Counted from the stretch's first letter, positions 39,549 to 48,332 are shown. The stretch: 64,000 nucleotides of DNA from Streptomyces aquilus (GCF_003955715.1 NZ_CP034463.1:2790001-2854000); one strand, 5' to 3'. Translations and numbers: made by a program. Notes: a model not told the origin generated them from the sequence alone.

Positions 39549-40343
39549 CTACGCCTTCCGCCCCCACGCAGAAATCATCGGCGCCGTAGCGAGATCCATC
39601 GCCCCGGACTCGACGTTCGCAAGATGCCGGTCGATCTCCTCGTCCGTGGCCAGGTCCGCCGTGACGAGGTCGGTGCGGATCTGGCGGATCGTGGCGGACT
39701 CCAGGGCCGCGCAGGCCGGTGAGGTCAGCGGGAAGTACGCGTCGGCCTCCACGCGGCGCAGACCGGCCTCCCGCAGCAGGCGTGGGAGTCGGCGGCCGTA
39801 GGAGAGGTCGGCGCCGCGGTCGGCGAGGAGTCGGCGGAAACCGGTGCGCAGCCGGTTCGCCAACTGCTCGGCGGGACCGTGTTCGTCGGGGCACGTCAGG
39901 GGCTGCAACGCGGGGTCGGCGTCCTCGATCAGCAGCCGTCCGCCGGGCCGCAGGGACTCCACCATCGACCGCAACGCCCGCTCCCGGTCCGGCACATGGA
40001 CGAGTACGAGCCTGGCGTGCACGAGGTCGAAGCCCTCCCCCGGCGGCTCCTCCGCACCGACGTCGTGGACCCGCACCTCCACCGGCGGCCGGGCGGCCGG
40101 GGCGACCCGGGAGGTGTCGATGTCGGTCGCGACGACCCTGCCGGTCGGCCCCACTTTCTTGGCCAGCCAGGACACCACGGACGTACCTCCGGCCCCCACC
40201 TCCCAGCAGCGCCAGCCGGGTCCGATGCCGAATCCTTCGAGGTGCCGGAACGTCGTGGGGTCGAAGAGGGAGGCGAAGGCGTCGAAGCGCTCTCCCGCCT
40301 CGGTCTGCCGGTTGTCGAGGAGATAGCCGTCGGTTCGCATCAT
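39549..40343 (-). CDS. SAM-dependent methyltransferase
   Basis: 264 residues from ATG 40343; starts at 40376 and 40424 are also open. Class I fold: motif I is WEVGAGGTSVVSWLA, motif II VVATDIDTSRV, then FDLVHARLVLVHVPDRERAL and LRPGGRLLIEDAD. The N-terminal YLLDNRQTEAGERFDAFASLFDP is typical of a large Streptomyces methyltransferase group acting on small molecules. The substrate is unknown. Divergent from corA, with a 266-bp gap between starts. Confidence 0.9.
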   Translation of the reverse strand: MMRTDGYLLDNRQTEAGERFDAFASLFDPTTFRHLEGFGIGPGWRCWEVGAGGTSVVSWLAKKVGPTGRVVATDIDTSRVAPAARPPVEVRVHDVGAEEPPGEGFDLVHARLVLVHVPDRERALRSMVESLRPGGRLLIEDADPALQPLTCPDEHGPAEQLANRLRTGFRRLLADRGADLSYGRRLPRLLREAGLRRVEADAYFPLTSPACAALESATIRQIRTDLVTADLATDEEIDRHLANVESGAMDLATAPMISAWGRKA

Positions 40344-40609
40344 GTCGCGATCATCCCAGTTGTCCGGCTTGTGCATGGTGGTCGACGCTCCGATACGACA
40401 GCACGGCGCCGCATGCGACAGCACGGCGACGCAACTCTACGCGGGGTACCCGAGTGTCCCGCGCCGGGCCGGAAACCCGTCGTCCACAGGCGGGAACAAA
40501 GCGGAATGCCCTGCTCCCACAGGCTTACCCGCGTTTCACGCAGGGCTGGCACACTGGCACGCCAGGGCGCAGCAATGCGGCGAGCGGGGATCCACGCAAG
40601 GAGATCCAG

Positions 40610-41737
40610 ATGTCCATGGCAGGGAATCTGCGGAAGGTCACGAGCCTCGGCAGGGTCGGCGGCCTCCGCAGGGTGGCGAGGCTGGCGCGGCGCCGCCCGC
40701 GTGTGGACCTGAGCCATCCCGCCCGGTCACCGCTGGGCTCCTCGGTCGTGAACTGCGTGTCGTACCGGGACGGGTCCAGGGTCCCGGGCGGCGGCGACCT
40801 GGTCGACACAGTGGAGCGGGTGCGCAAGCACGGGGACGGTTTCGTGTGGCTCGGCCTCCATGAGCCGACGGACCAGGAGTTCGCGGGCATCGCGGAGCTG
40901 TTCGAACTGCACCCGCTGGCGGTGGAGGACGCGATCGAGGCGCATCAGCGTCCCAAGCTGGAGCGGTACGACGAAACGCTGTTCGCGGTGTTCAAGACCG
41001 TCTGCTACGTGGAGCACGAGGAGCTCACGGCGACGAGCGAGGTGGTGAACACCGGCGAGATCATGGTGTTCGTCGGCGAGGACTTCGTCATCACCGTGCG
41101 CCACGGCATGCACGGCTCGCTGGGCCCGTTGCGCGAGGAACTGGAGGCGGACCCCCAGCAACTGGCCAAGGGACCGGCCGCGGTGCTGCACGCGATCGCG
41201 GACCATGTGGTGGACGACTATCTGAACGTCACGGACGCGGTCCAGGCGGACATCGACCAGGTCGAGACGGACGTCTTCTCGCCGGACGGCGCGCGGACCG
41301 ACCCGGGCCGCATCTACCAGCTCAAGCGTGAACTCCTCGAACTGAAGCGGGCCGTGGTGCCGCTGACCCGCCCGATCGAGGAGCTGTCCACGCGTCCGAT
41401 ACGGGTGGTGAGCTCGGAGATACAGGCGTACTTCCGCGACGTCTCCGACCATCTGCTGCGCGCCAAGGAGCAGATCGCCGCCTTCGACGAACTCCTCAAC
41501 TCGATCCTCCAGGCACATCTCGCCCAGGTGACGGTCGCGCAGAACGAGGACATGCGGAAGATCACGGCGTGGGCGGCGATCGTCGCCGTGCCGACGATGG
41601 TCTGCGGGGTGTACGGCATGAACTTCGATCACATGCCGGAGCTGCGCTGGACGTTCGGCTACCCCATGGTCCTCGGCGTCATATCCGTGGCGTGCCTGGT
41701 GCTGTACCGCGGCTTCCGGCGCAACGGCTGGCTCTGA
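40610..41737 (+). CDS. corA: CorA-family magnesium/cobalt channel
   Basis: 375 residues. A large N-terminal cytoplasmic funnel (about 45-290) leads to two C-terminal membrane helices; the signature YGMNF with the pore-loop MPEL follows the first. A basic N-terminal lead (LARRRPRVDLS) is longer than in Thermotoga CorA. ATG 40610 has AAGGAGAT 5 bases upstream. It imports Mg2+ as a pentamer. The gene is convergent with the CBS-domain gene. Confidence 0.95.
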   Translation: MSMAGNLRKVTSLGRVGGLRRVARLARRRPRVDLSHPARSPLGSSVVNCVSYRDGSRVPGGGDLVDTVERVRKHGDGFVWLGLHEPTDQEFAGIAELFELHPLAVEDAIEAHQRPKLERYDETLFAVFKTVCYVEHEELTATSEVVNTGEIMVFVGEDFVITVRHGMHGSLGPLREELEADPQQLAKGPAAVLHAIADHVVDDYLNVTDAVQADIDQVETDVFSPDGARTDPGRIYQLKRELLELKRAVVPLTRPIEELSTRPIRVVSSEIQAYFRDVSDHLLRAKEQIAAFDELLNSILQAHLAQVTVAQNEDMRKITAWAAIVAVPTMVCGVYGMNFDHMPELRWTFGYPMVLGVISVACLVLYRGFRRNGWL

Positions 41738-41756
41738 GCACGCCCGTGGACGACGG

Positions 41757-42185
41757 TCAGCGCGTCGCGCTCTTCGCGTAGACGCTCTCCGCCCAGACCG
41801 CGATCTGGTCCTCCGTCAGATGGTGGGCGAGGTCGGCCTCGCTGATCATGCCGACCAGGCGCTTGTTCTCGATGACGGGGAGCCGGCGGATCTGGTGGTC
41901 CTGCATCTCCCGGAGCACGTCGCTGACATCGGCGTCCGCGTCGATCCAGCGGGGTGTCCCCTGGGCCATCTCACCGGCGGTGACCTTGGCCGGGTCGTGC
42001 CCCACGGCCACACAGCCGACGACGATGTCGCGGTCGGTGAGGATGCCGCAGAGCCGTTCGTTCGCGTCGCTGATGGGCAGGGCTCCGACGTTGAGCTCAC
42101 GCATCAGCTGGGCGGCGCGGTCCAGGGTCTCGTGCGCGGGGATCCACTGGGCGCCGCGGTGCATGATGTCTCCGGCGGTGGTCAT
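41757..42185 (-). CDS. Two-CBS-domain protein
   Basis: 142 residues made of one Bateman pair: CBS1 about 1-60 (TAGDIMHRGAQWIPAHETLD ... GILTDRDIVV) and CBS2 about 70-128 (TPRWIDADADVSDVLREMQD ... GMISEADLA). Binds adenine nucleotides in homologues. Similar stand-alone proteins are dormancy or hypoxia induced in mycobacteria (Hrp1). No partner enzyme is fused. ATG 42185 is preceded by GGGAGG. Confidence 0.92.
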   Translation of the reverse strand: MTTAGDIMHRGAQWIPAHETLDRAAQLMRELNVGALPISDANERLCGILTDRDIVVGCVAVGHDPAKVTAGEMAQGTPRWIDADADVSDVLREMQDHQIRRLPVIENKRLVGMISEADLAHHLTEDQIAVWAESVYAKSATR

Positions 42186-42308
42186 GAAGTACCTCCCGGT
42201 GCCGGACGGCCGGCGCGGAGCGGGAGTGCTCCGCTGGTCCCGGCGCCGTTCATTCTCGCCGCGCCCGGCCGCCGCCGCACCCGGAGGCGGGGCCTGGAGC
42301 GGGGCGGA

Positions 42309-42722
42309 TCAGACGGAGAAGCCCACGATCTTCCGCGGGACGACACGGATGATCACTCGGGTCTCGTCCTCCTTCTCGGCGGGCGGGTCGATGCCGAGGT
42401 ACTTGTGCGAGAGGTCGCGCGGGAGGCGCTTGTCGGGGTCAGGGAGGATCTCGGCGGTGCCGCGGATCTCGACCGAGGTGTAGGGGTTGGCCAGGTCGTA
42501 GACCGAGACGCTGATCCGGGGGTCGCGGCGGAGGTTGCGGATCTTCTGGCGGTTGTCGACGGAGGAGAAGAGGACGGCGTCGCCCTCGCGTTTGATCCAG
42601 ACCACGGAGTTCTGCGGGGCGCCGTCGGGGCCGAGGGTGGCGACGCTGGCGAAGTTCTTGCCGTCGAGGAGGGCGCGGACGGAGTCGTCGAAAGAGAGCT
42701 GACCGCTCGTGGAAGTCGTCAT
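42309..42722 (-). CDS. PPOX-class, F420-dependent split beta-barrel protein
   Basis: 137 residues. The fold is that of the flavin/F420 split barrel: FASVATLGPDGAPQNSVVWI, RREGDAVLFSS-type strand, RKIRNLRRDPRISVSVYD and the terminal FEITRVI-type strand RVIIRVVPRKIVGFSV. Family members reduce or bind F420-linked or tetrapyrrole-like substrates. ATG 42722 lies 7 nt after TACGCT, so it is likely leaderless; an earlier ATG at 42752 is open but would lie upstream of that promoter. Substrate unknown. Confidence 0.9.
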   Translation of the reverse strand: MTTSTSGQLSFDDSVRALLDGKNFASVATLGPDGAPQNSVVWIKREGDAVLFSSVDNRQKIRNLRRDPRISVSVYDLANPYTSVEIRGTAEILPDPDKRLPRDLSHKYLGIDPPAEKEDETRVIIRVVPRKIVGFSV

Positions 42723-42801
42723 GGGGCCCAGCGTAGTTACATGCACGCGCATATAAAAGTGGTTTGCTGGATCTTCCGGGAACGAACCTCCGGGAGCCAG
42801 G

Positions 42802-43443
42802 TCAGCCCCGCCATGCCGGGTGCCGGGGGTCGTCGGCGCGCACCAGGACGTCGGCGGTGCCGGCGGGGTCGGTCTCGCGCTCGTAGCGCTCGAAGGCTTC
42901 CAGGGTCCACTGCTCGGGCTCGGGGGTGCGGCGGCGCAGGGCGCCCGGGGAGAGGAGGACGTGGACGGTCAGTTCGAAGGGGAACCAGTGGCGCAGCAGG
43001 AGGGGGCCGTGCAGCAACAGGAAACCGCCGGGCGGGAGTTGGACGTAGGGGCTGCGGGTGGCGCGGTCGGTGTCGGGGTCCCACAGGTCGGGCAGGACAC
43101 GGCCGTCGCCGCCGGGTTCGAGGGGGCCGAAGACCTCGCGCCACAGGGCGCCGGTGTCGAACCAGCCGTCGTAATAGGCCTCCACGTCCTGGTGGCCGTA
43201 CTCGAAGCGGAGCGAGGCGGGGCGCAGGAAGCCCTGGGTGCCGACGACGAGAGAGGGGCGGCCTCGTACGCGGAGCGCTTCCGCGACGCGTTCGGCGAGG
43301 TCCTGGGGGCGGGCCGCGGGGGCGCCGTCGAAGGCGATGCGCGGCCAGGAGCCGCCGTCGGCCGGCTTCAGGTCGAGAAGGCGGTCGGCGAGGAGGTCGC
43401 CGAGCCGGTCCCAGGTGATCGCTTCGAGTCGCACAAGGCCCAT
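42802..43443 (-). CDS. Uridine-kinase-like protein with lost P-loop
   Basis: 213 residues. Layout matches Streptomyces proteins annotated as uridine kinase: strand IAFDG at about 37, later YYDGWFD, LLLHGPLLLR and a C-terminal FERYERETDPAGTADVLVRADDP. At the Walker A position the sequence reads IAFDGAPAARPQDLAERV with no GK[ST], so ATP binding in the usual way is unlikely. It starts at ATG 43443 (MGLVRLEAITWDRLGDLL), directly after a tandem repeat that begins in the HxlR gene. Function unclear; perhaps a non-catalytic nucleoside-binding protein. Confidence 0.8.
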   Translation of the reverse strand: MGLVRLEAITWDRLGDLLADRLLDLKPADGGSWPRIAFDGAPAARPQDLAERVAEALRVRGRPSLVVGTQGFLRPASLRFEYGHQDVEAYYDGWFDTGALWREVFGPLEPGGDGRVLPDLWDPDTDRATRSPYVQLPPGGFLLLHGPLLLRHWFPFELTVHVLLSPGALRRRTPEPEQWTLEAFERYERETDPAGTADVLVRADDPRHPAWRG

Positions 43444-43454
43444 GATGCGTCAAC

Positions 43455-43571
43455 CGACGACAGGGACGCGTCCCCTCGTGGGAACGACGGCCGGGACGCG
43501 TCCCCTCGTGGCCGACGGCCGGGACGCGCCCCCTCGCAGGATCGACGGTCAGGATGCGTCCCGCTCATGGG
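43455..43571 (-). repeat. 28-30-bp tandem repeat over the 3' end of the HxlR gene
   Basis: Units anchored on gacgcgtcccctcgtgg start at 43465, 43495, 43523 and 43553 (last one degenerate). The HxlR stop (43549-43551, minus strand) lies in the degenerate unit; the other units fill the gap up to the next gene's start at 43443. Confidence 0.93.
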
Positions 43572-43920
43572 ACCGGCGGGCGGCGAGCAGGTGCGGAAGG
43601 TGGGTCTCGCTCCAGGCGCGGGCGGCGTCGAGGAGGGGAATCAGGGTGCGGCCGAGAGGAGTGAGGGCGTATTCGACACGGGGCGGGTTCTCGTCGTACG
43701 CGGTGCGGGTGAGCAGGCCGTCACGCTCCATGGCGCGCAGGGTCTCGCTGAGGACCTTGGGGGTGACGGCCCGGAGCGGGACACGGAGTTCGGTGAACCG
43801 GCGCGGGCCGCCCTCCAAGCAGCGGATGACCATACCGGTCCACTTGTCCCCCACCCGGAAGGGCATCGCGGAGGAGGGGCAGAGGGGGTCGAACATGTCA
43901 GGGGCGAGCGGAGCGGTCAT
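43549..43920 (-). CDS. HxlR-family transcriptional regulator
   Basis: 123-residue winged-helix regulator. The family core is CPSSAMPFRVGDKWTGMVIR, with a Cys (residue 14) that in HxlR relatives senses aldehydes or quinones, then GPRRFTELRVPLRAVTPKVL and the wing ENPPRVEYALTPLGRTL. It is divergent from an NAD(P)-binding reductase-like gene (99 bp between starts), the usual layout in which HxlR represses or activates its neighbour in response to a reactive electrophile. The protein ends RDAS where the tandem repeat starts. Confidence 0.94.
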   Translation of the reverse strand: MTAPLAPDMFDPLCPSSAMPFRVGDKWTGMVIRCLEGGPRRFTELRVPLRAVTPKVLSETLRAMERDGLLTRTAYDENPPRVEYALTPLGRTLIPLLDAARAWSETHLPHLLAARRSHERDAS

Positions 43921-44019
43921 CGGTCGAGGCTAGCGCCGATACCGTTGAAGTAACCGGGACTTGCGTCTCTAACGTCCAGGTCAGGCACCGAACGCCGGTG
44001 TCCGACAAGGAGGTTGGCC

Positions 44020-44718
44020 ATGGGTGACGGGATCGTCGTCTTCGGGGGCGGTGGGCGTGCGGGGCGGGCGGTCACGGCGGAGGCGCGGCGGCGCGGGTAC
44101 GAGGTGACGGCCGTGGTGCGGGAGCCGGCCCGGTATCCGGAGCTGGGCGCGGAGGGGGTGACGGTCGTCCGGGGTGATGTGACCGACCCGGGCTCCGTCC
44201 GTGCCGTGGCGGGCGGGCATGTGGCCGCCGTGCACGCTGTGTCGCCGTTCAGTGGGCCGGAGCAGGGTTTCGACTCGCTCGATCCGGACTTCTTCGTGAC
44301 GGCGGCGGACGCGCTGCTGGGCGGGCTGGCCGCGACGGGTGTGCGGCGGCTGGTGGCCGTGGGGCTGTTCGCGAATCTGCTCGGGGCGGACGGGCGGCCG
44401 GTGATGGACGACCCCGCGGTGTTCCCGCCCGAGATCCGGCCGTTCGCTCGGGCGCACACGGCGGGGCTGGACCGGCTGCGCGCACACGCGGCCGGAGAGG
44501 ACGCGGTCGACTGGGTGATGCTCACCCCGGGAGGAGGACTGGAGCAGGGTGCGCCGCGCACCGGGCGGTATGCGATCGGCGGTGAGCGGGTGCCCGAGGG
44601 AGCGGGGCCGGCGCTGTCGTACGCGGACCTCGCGGTGGCGGTGGTCGACGAGATCGAGCGTCCGACGCGGCATCGGACGCGGGTGTCGGTGACAGGCACG
44701 GGGCCAGGCGCGGAGTAG
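44020..44718 (+). CDS. NAD(P)-binding NmrA/atypical short-chain dehydrogenase-like protein
   Basis: 232 residues. The Rossmann motif IVVFGGGGRAGRAVTAEARR (about 5-24) is close to the GxxGxxG of NAD(P)H-binding NmrA-like proteins, followed by GDVTDPGSVRAVAGG. No catalytic Tyr-x-x-x-Lys is present, as expected for this group. ATG 44020 follows AAGGAGG at 6 bases. Divergent from HxlR, so probably its target gene. The stop codon is inside the first unit of a 22-24-bp repeat. Confidence 0.9.
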   Translation: MGDGIVVFGGGGRAGRAVTAEARRRGYEVTAVVREPARYPELGAEGVTVVRGDVTDPGSVRAVAGGHVAAVHAVSPFSGPEQGFDSLDPDFFVTAADALLGGLAATGVRRLVAVGLFANLLGADGRPVMDDPAVFPPEIRPFARAHTAGLDRLRAHAAGEDAVDWVMLTPGGGLEQGAPRTGRYAIGGERVPEGAGPALSYADLAVAVVDEIERPTRHRTRVSVTGTGPGAE

Positions 44719-44772
44719 GGCCGACAAGGGGGCGGAGTAGGGCCGACAGGGGGGTGGGGAGTAGGGCCGGCG
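44708..44772 (+). repeat. 22-24-bp tandem repeat over the 3' end of the NmrA-like gene
   Basis: Three units anchored on ggagtagggccg start at 44712, 44734 and 44758. The in-frame stop TAG (44716-44718) is part of unit 1 and is copied in units 2 and 3. Confidence 0.93.
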
Positions 44773-44809
44773 GGGTGGTTCGTGGCCCGTGCACGGGAAT
44801 GAACCCCCT

Positions 44810-45484
44810 ATGGCACACCTGGCAACTCCCCCGCACCGCACGGAACTTCTCGTCTTCCAGCCCGTCAAGCGGAAGCAGTGCGCCGAGTGCCGGGGCGGGC
44901 CGTTGGCGATGCTGGTCCTGGAGGACGGGGCGCCCCGGTGTCTGGACTGTGCCGACCTCGGCCACCTGGTGTTCCTGCCGCGCGGCGACACCGCGCTGAC
45001 GCGCAGGTCGCGGGAGGAGAGTGGGCTGTCGGCGGTGGTCGTACGGTTCAACCGGCGCAAGGGGCGGCACGAACGGCAGGGTGTCCTCGTCGAGGAAGGT
45101 GCGCTGGCCCGGGCGGAGGCGCGGTGTCTGGCGGACGCCGAGGCACGGCGGCGGCGCCGGGTGCGGGACGCCCGGCGGCGGGCGGTCGAGGACGTGCGGT
45201 TCACGGAGGCGTTCGCGGCGGAGATCCGCCGGCTGTTTCCCGGCTGCCCGGCCGACCGGGCCCGCGGGATCGCCGCGCACGCGTCGCTGCGGGGCAGTGG
45301 GCGGGTGGGGCGGAGTGCGGCGGGGCGGGCGTTGTCGGAGGGGGCCGTCGTCTCGGCGGTGGTGGCGTCCGTACGGCATCTGGACACGCCCTACGACCAG
45401 TTGCTGATGAGCGGGGTGCCCCGGCATGAGGCCCGGCGGAGGATCGCGGTGACGGTGGCCGGCGTGCTGGAGGGCTGGCGGTGA
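44810..45484 (+). CDS. DUF2293-domain protein with N-terminal zinc ribbon
   Basis: 224 residues. A likely zinc-binding part CAECRGG ... CLDC lies at about 26-47, then a very basic helix (EARRRRRVRDARRRAVEDVR). The C-terminal DUF2293 region (about 135-220) contains IRRLFPGCPADRARGIAAHA and YDQLLMSGVPRHEARRRI. Fungal and bacterial members are uncharacterised; the composition suggests nucleic-acid binding. ATG 44810 is favoured over GTG 44789, though neither has a good ribosome site. Confidence 0.82.
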   Translation: MAHLATPPHRTELLVFQPVKRKQCAECRGGPLAMLVLEDGAPRCLDCADLGHLVFLPRGDTALTRRSREESGLSAVVVRFNRRKGRHERQGVLVEEGALARAEARCLADAEARRRRRVRDARRRAVEDVRFTEAFAAEIRRLFPGCPADRARGIAAHASLRGSGRVGRSAAGRALSEGAVVSAVVASVRHLDTPYDQLLMSGVPRHEARRRIAVTVAGVLEGWR

Positions 45485-45629
45485 CTCTCCGGAAGGAGAC
45501 GTGCTCTGGACGCCTGCTTATGTGTCCGGGTCGATCGGCCATGGTGACGCGTCCCGTACGGGAATTCACTTGTGGTGACGGTGGGGTGCCGGGCAGGATC
45601 TCGGCCCGATTGCGGGAGTTGACGTTGAG

Positions 45630-46109
45630 ATGATCGCTGGACCGTACTTCGTACTGACGGTGCTGGGCGTGCTGGGGACCGGGCTGGTGGCGGGGGTGTT
45701 CTGCGCGTTCTCGACCTTCGTGATGAGGGGGCTCGCCGCGCTGCCGCCCGCGCAGGGCGTCGCCGCGATGAACGCGATCAACGTGGCGGCGCTGCGGCCG
45801 GCGTTCATGCTCGTGTTCGTCGGCTCGGCGGTGCTGTGCGCGGTGCTCGCGGTGGTGACGTTCGTGCTGCTGCCGGACGACGGCACGGTGGAGCTGCTGG
45901 TGGGCAGTGCGCTGTATCTGGTCGGCTCGTTCGGGGTGACGATGGTGGCGAACGTGCCGCGCAACGAGGCCCTGCTCAAGCTGGACGCCGGCACTCCCGA
46001 AGCGGCCGCGTACTGGCCGACGTACGTACGCGAGTGGACGATGTGGAACCACGTCCGCATGGTCGCCTCGGGTGCGGCGGCGGTGGCGTACGTACTGGCC
46101 CTGACCTAA
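45630..46109 (+). CDS. DUF1772-family membrane protein (anthrone-oxygenase-like)
   Basis: 159 residues with four predicted membrane helices. The family pattern is a hydrophobic start with GLVAGVFCAFSTFVMRGLA, then AMNAINVAALRPAFMLVF, NVPRNEAL and the late W-rich segment YVREWTMWNHVRMVASGAAA. Some DUF1772 members in polyketide clusters oxidise anthrones, but most are of unknown role. Start ATG 45630 after a 145-bp gap. Transcribed towards the gltD-like gene, with 148 bp between them. Confidence 0.85.
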   Translation: MIAGPYFVLTVLGVLGTGLVAGVFCAFSTFVMRGLAALPPAQGVAAMNAINVAALRPAFMLVFVGSAVLCAVLAVVTFVLLPDDGTVELLVGSALYLVGSFGVTMVANVPRNEALLKLDAGTPEAAAYWPTYVREWTMWNHVRMVASGAAAVAYVLALT

Positions 46110-46257
46110 CCGCGGGACGGTCCCCCGAGGTCGGCGAGAGCCCGCCGAGAAAGCGCTGTCCCCCACTCTGCGGGCGCGGCCCGGGCGACGTATCGTGGCC
46201 GAAAGAGTGCCGCCCGATGACGCACGGCCCGTCGATGCCAACGCAAGGAAGACGGCC

Positions 46258-47745
46258 ATGGCCGATCCCAAGGGATTCATGACCACCCCTCGTCAGGACT
46301 GGCCGCGTCGGCCGGTCGAGGAGCGGGTCCGGGACTGGGACGAGGTGTACGTCCCCGGGGCGTTGCTGCCCATCATCAACCAGCAGGCGGACCGCTGCAT
46401 GGACTGCGGCATACCGTTCTGCCACGACGCCTGTCCGCTCGGGAACCTCATCCCCGAGTGGAACGACCTCGTCTCCCGGGACGACTGGCGGGCCGCCGCC
46501 GACCGGCTGCACGCCACCAACAACTTCCCGGAGTTCACCGGCCGGTTGTGCCCGGCGCCGTGCGAGGCGGGGTGTGTGCTCGCCATCAACCAGCCCGCGG
46601 TCACCATCAAGAACGTCGAGGTGGCCATCGCCGACCGGGCCTGGGAGCTCGGTTTCGCGCCACCGCGGCCGCCGGACCGGCTGTCCGGGCGGACCGTCGC
46701 GGTCATCGGCTCGGGACCGACGGGGCTGGCCGCGGCACAGCAGCTGACGCGGGCGGGCCACACGGTCGCCGTGTTCGAGAAGGACGACCGGCTCGGCGGG
46801 CTGATGCGGTACGGCATCCCCGAGTTCAAGATGGAGAAGCACCATCTGGAGCGCCGCATCGCGCAGATGCGGGCTGAGGGGACGAAGTTCCGTACGTCCA
46901 CGGCGGTCGGGCGGGACATCGGGGCGGCCGAGCTGCGGTCGCGCTACGACGCGGTCGTGATCGCCACCGGTGCGACCGCCTGGCGTGAACTGGACGTGCC
47001 GGGGCGGGAGTTGGCCGGCATCCACCAGGCCATGGAGTATCTGCCGCTGGCCAACCGGGTGCGCGAGGGGGATCTGGACGTCTCCCCGATGTCCGCCGCC
47101 GGGAAGCACGTCGTCATCGTCGGCGGCGGTGACACGGGCGCCGACTGTCTGGGCACCGCGGTGCGTGAAGGCGCCGCGTCCGTCACGCAGTTGGACATCT
47201 ACGCCCAGCCCGGCGCCGAGCGCGACGAGGACACCGAGCCCTGGCCGACGTACCCGAAGATCTACCGGCTGTCGGCCGCGCACGAGGAGGCCGGTGCGCT
47301 GAGGACCGCCCCGGCGGCGGACGCGGACGCGCGGCTGTTCGCGGCGTCCACGCTCCGCTTCACCGGTGACGCCGACGGGCAGGTGCGCTCGCTGCACCTG
47401 GTCGAGGTCGACGCGGAGCGGCGGCCGGTGTCGGGCACCGGGCGGACGCTCCCCGCCGACCTCGTCCTGCTCGCCCTCGGCTTCTTCGGACCCGACCGCG
47501 CGGACGGCCTCGTGGACCAGCTCGGGCTGGCCATGGAGCCGCGCGGCACGATCGCGCGGGACGCAGGGTTCGCGACGAGCGCCCCCGGCGTGTTCGCCGC
47601 GGGGGACGCCGCGCGGGGGCAGTCGCTGATCGTGTGGGCGATCGCCGAGGGGCGGGCGGTGGCGGCGGCCGTCGACCGTCATCTGACGGGGAGTTCACGA
47701 CTGCCGGCGCCGATCGGGCCGTACGACCGTCCGATGACCGTGTGA
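46258..47745 (+). CDS. gltD: NADPH-dependent glutamate synthase small-subunit-like oxidoreductase
   Basis: 495 residues, full length for GltD. N-terminal Cys clusters for two [4Fe-4S] centres: CMDCGIPFCHDACPLGN and CPAPCEAGC. The FAD-binding motif is VAVIGSGPTGLAAAQQL and the NADPH-binding motif VVIVGGGDTGADCLG; the C-terminal GVFAAGDAARGQSLIVWAI completes the FAD site. ATG 46258 has AAGGAA upstream. There is no gltB (large subunit) next to it, so it either serves an unlinked GltB or acts as an electron donor in another reaction. A 7-bp repeat abuts the stop codon. Confidence 0.93.
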   Translation: MADPKGFMTTPRQDWPRRPVEERVRDWDEVYVPGALLPIINQQADRCMDCGIPFCHDACPLGNLIPEWNDLVSRDDWRAAADRLHATNNFPEFTGRLCPAPCEAGCVLAINQPAVTIKNVEVAIADRAWELGFAPPRPPDRLSGRTVAVIGSGPTGLAAAQQLTRAGHTVAVFEKDDRLGGLMRYGIPEFKMEKHHLERRIAQMRAEGTKFRTSTAVGRDIGAAELRSRYDAVVIATGATAWRELDVPGRELAGIHQAMEYLPLANRVREGDLDVSPMSAAGKHVVIVGGGDTGADCLGTAVREGAASVTQLDIYAQPGAERDEDTEPWPTYPKIYRLSAAHEEAGALRTAPAADADARLFAASTLRFTGDADGQVRSLHLVEVDAERRPVSGTGRTLPADLVLLALGFFGPDRADGLVDQLGLAMEPRGTIARDAGFATSAPGVFAAGDAARGQSLIVWAIAEGRAVAAAVDRHLTGSSRLPAPIGPYDRPMTV

Positions 47746-47779
47746 CGCACCACGCACCACGCACCACGCACCACGCGCC
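47745..47779 (+). repeat. 7-bp tandem repeat at the 3' end of the gltD-like gene
   Basis: ACGCACC four times and ACGCGCC once, beginning with the last base of the stop codon. A further gacgcacc occurs at 47813-47820. Confidence 0.92.
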
Positions 47780-47844
47780 GCGGGCCCGGCGGCCGGTGGC
47801 CGGTGGCCGTCTGACGCACCGCCCGCCACAGGCACCGAGCAGCG

Positions 47845-48324
47845 TCAGCGCCGTTCGTCCGTCCCCGCCACCTTCTTCGTCGCCAAAGCCACCCTGTTCC
47901 AGGTGTTGATCGCGAAGATCAGCGCCAGCACCTGGGCCAGCTCCTGCTCCTCGAACCGCTCCGCGGCCTGCGCGTACACCTCGTCCGGGACCCCGCCGTC
48001 GGCGACCAGCGTCACGGCCTCGGTCAGGGCCAGCGCCGCCTGCTCCTTCTCCGTGAAGAAGTGCCGGGCCTCGCGCCAGACGGCGACCATGTGCAGCCGG
48101 TCCTCGCTCTCGCCGGCCTTACGGGCGTCGTTGGTGTGCATGTGGAGGCAGTAGGCGCAGTGGTTGAGGTGCGAGGCGCGGATCTGGATCAGCTCGACCA
48201 GGGCCGGGTCGAGGCCCTCGCGGGCGGCGGCGTCGAAGCCGATGAGGGCGCGGAACGCCTTGGGGGCGGACTTGGCGAAGTTCAGGCGGGTCGTCGGCGC
48301 GGAAGCGATCGTGTTCGTCGTCAT
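47845..48324 (-). CDS. AhpD-fold / carboxymuconolactone-decarboxylase-family protein
   Basis: 159 residues. The redox motif is CAYCLHMH (Cys56, Cys59, His63), as in alkylhydroperoxidase AhpD. Helical throughout, with FTEKEQAALALTEAVTLV typical of the group. Likely a peroxidase-type or stress enzyme. Divergent from a MocR-type regulator with only 46 bp between starts, so that regulator probably controls it. Confidence 0.93.
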   Translation of the reverse strand: MTTNTIASAPTTRLNFAKSAPKAFRALIGFDAAAREGLDPALVELIQIRASHLNHCAYCLHMHTNDARKAGESEDRLHMVAVWREARHFFTEKEQAALALTEAVTLVADGGVPDEVYAQAAERFEEQELAQVLALIFAINTWNRVALATKKVAGTDERR

Positions 48325-48332
48325 GTCTCCAA

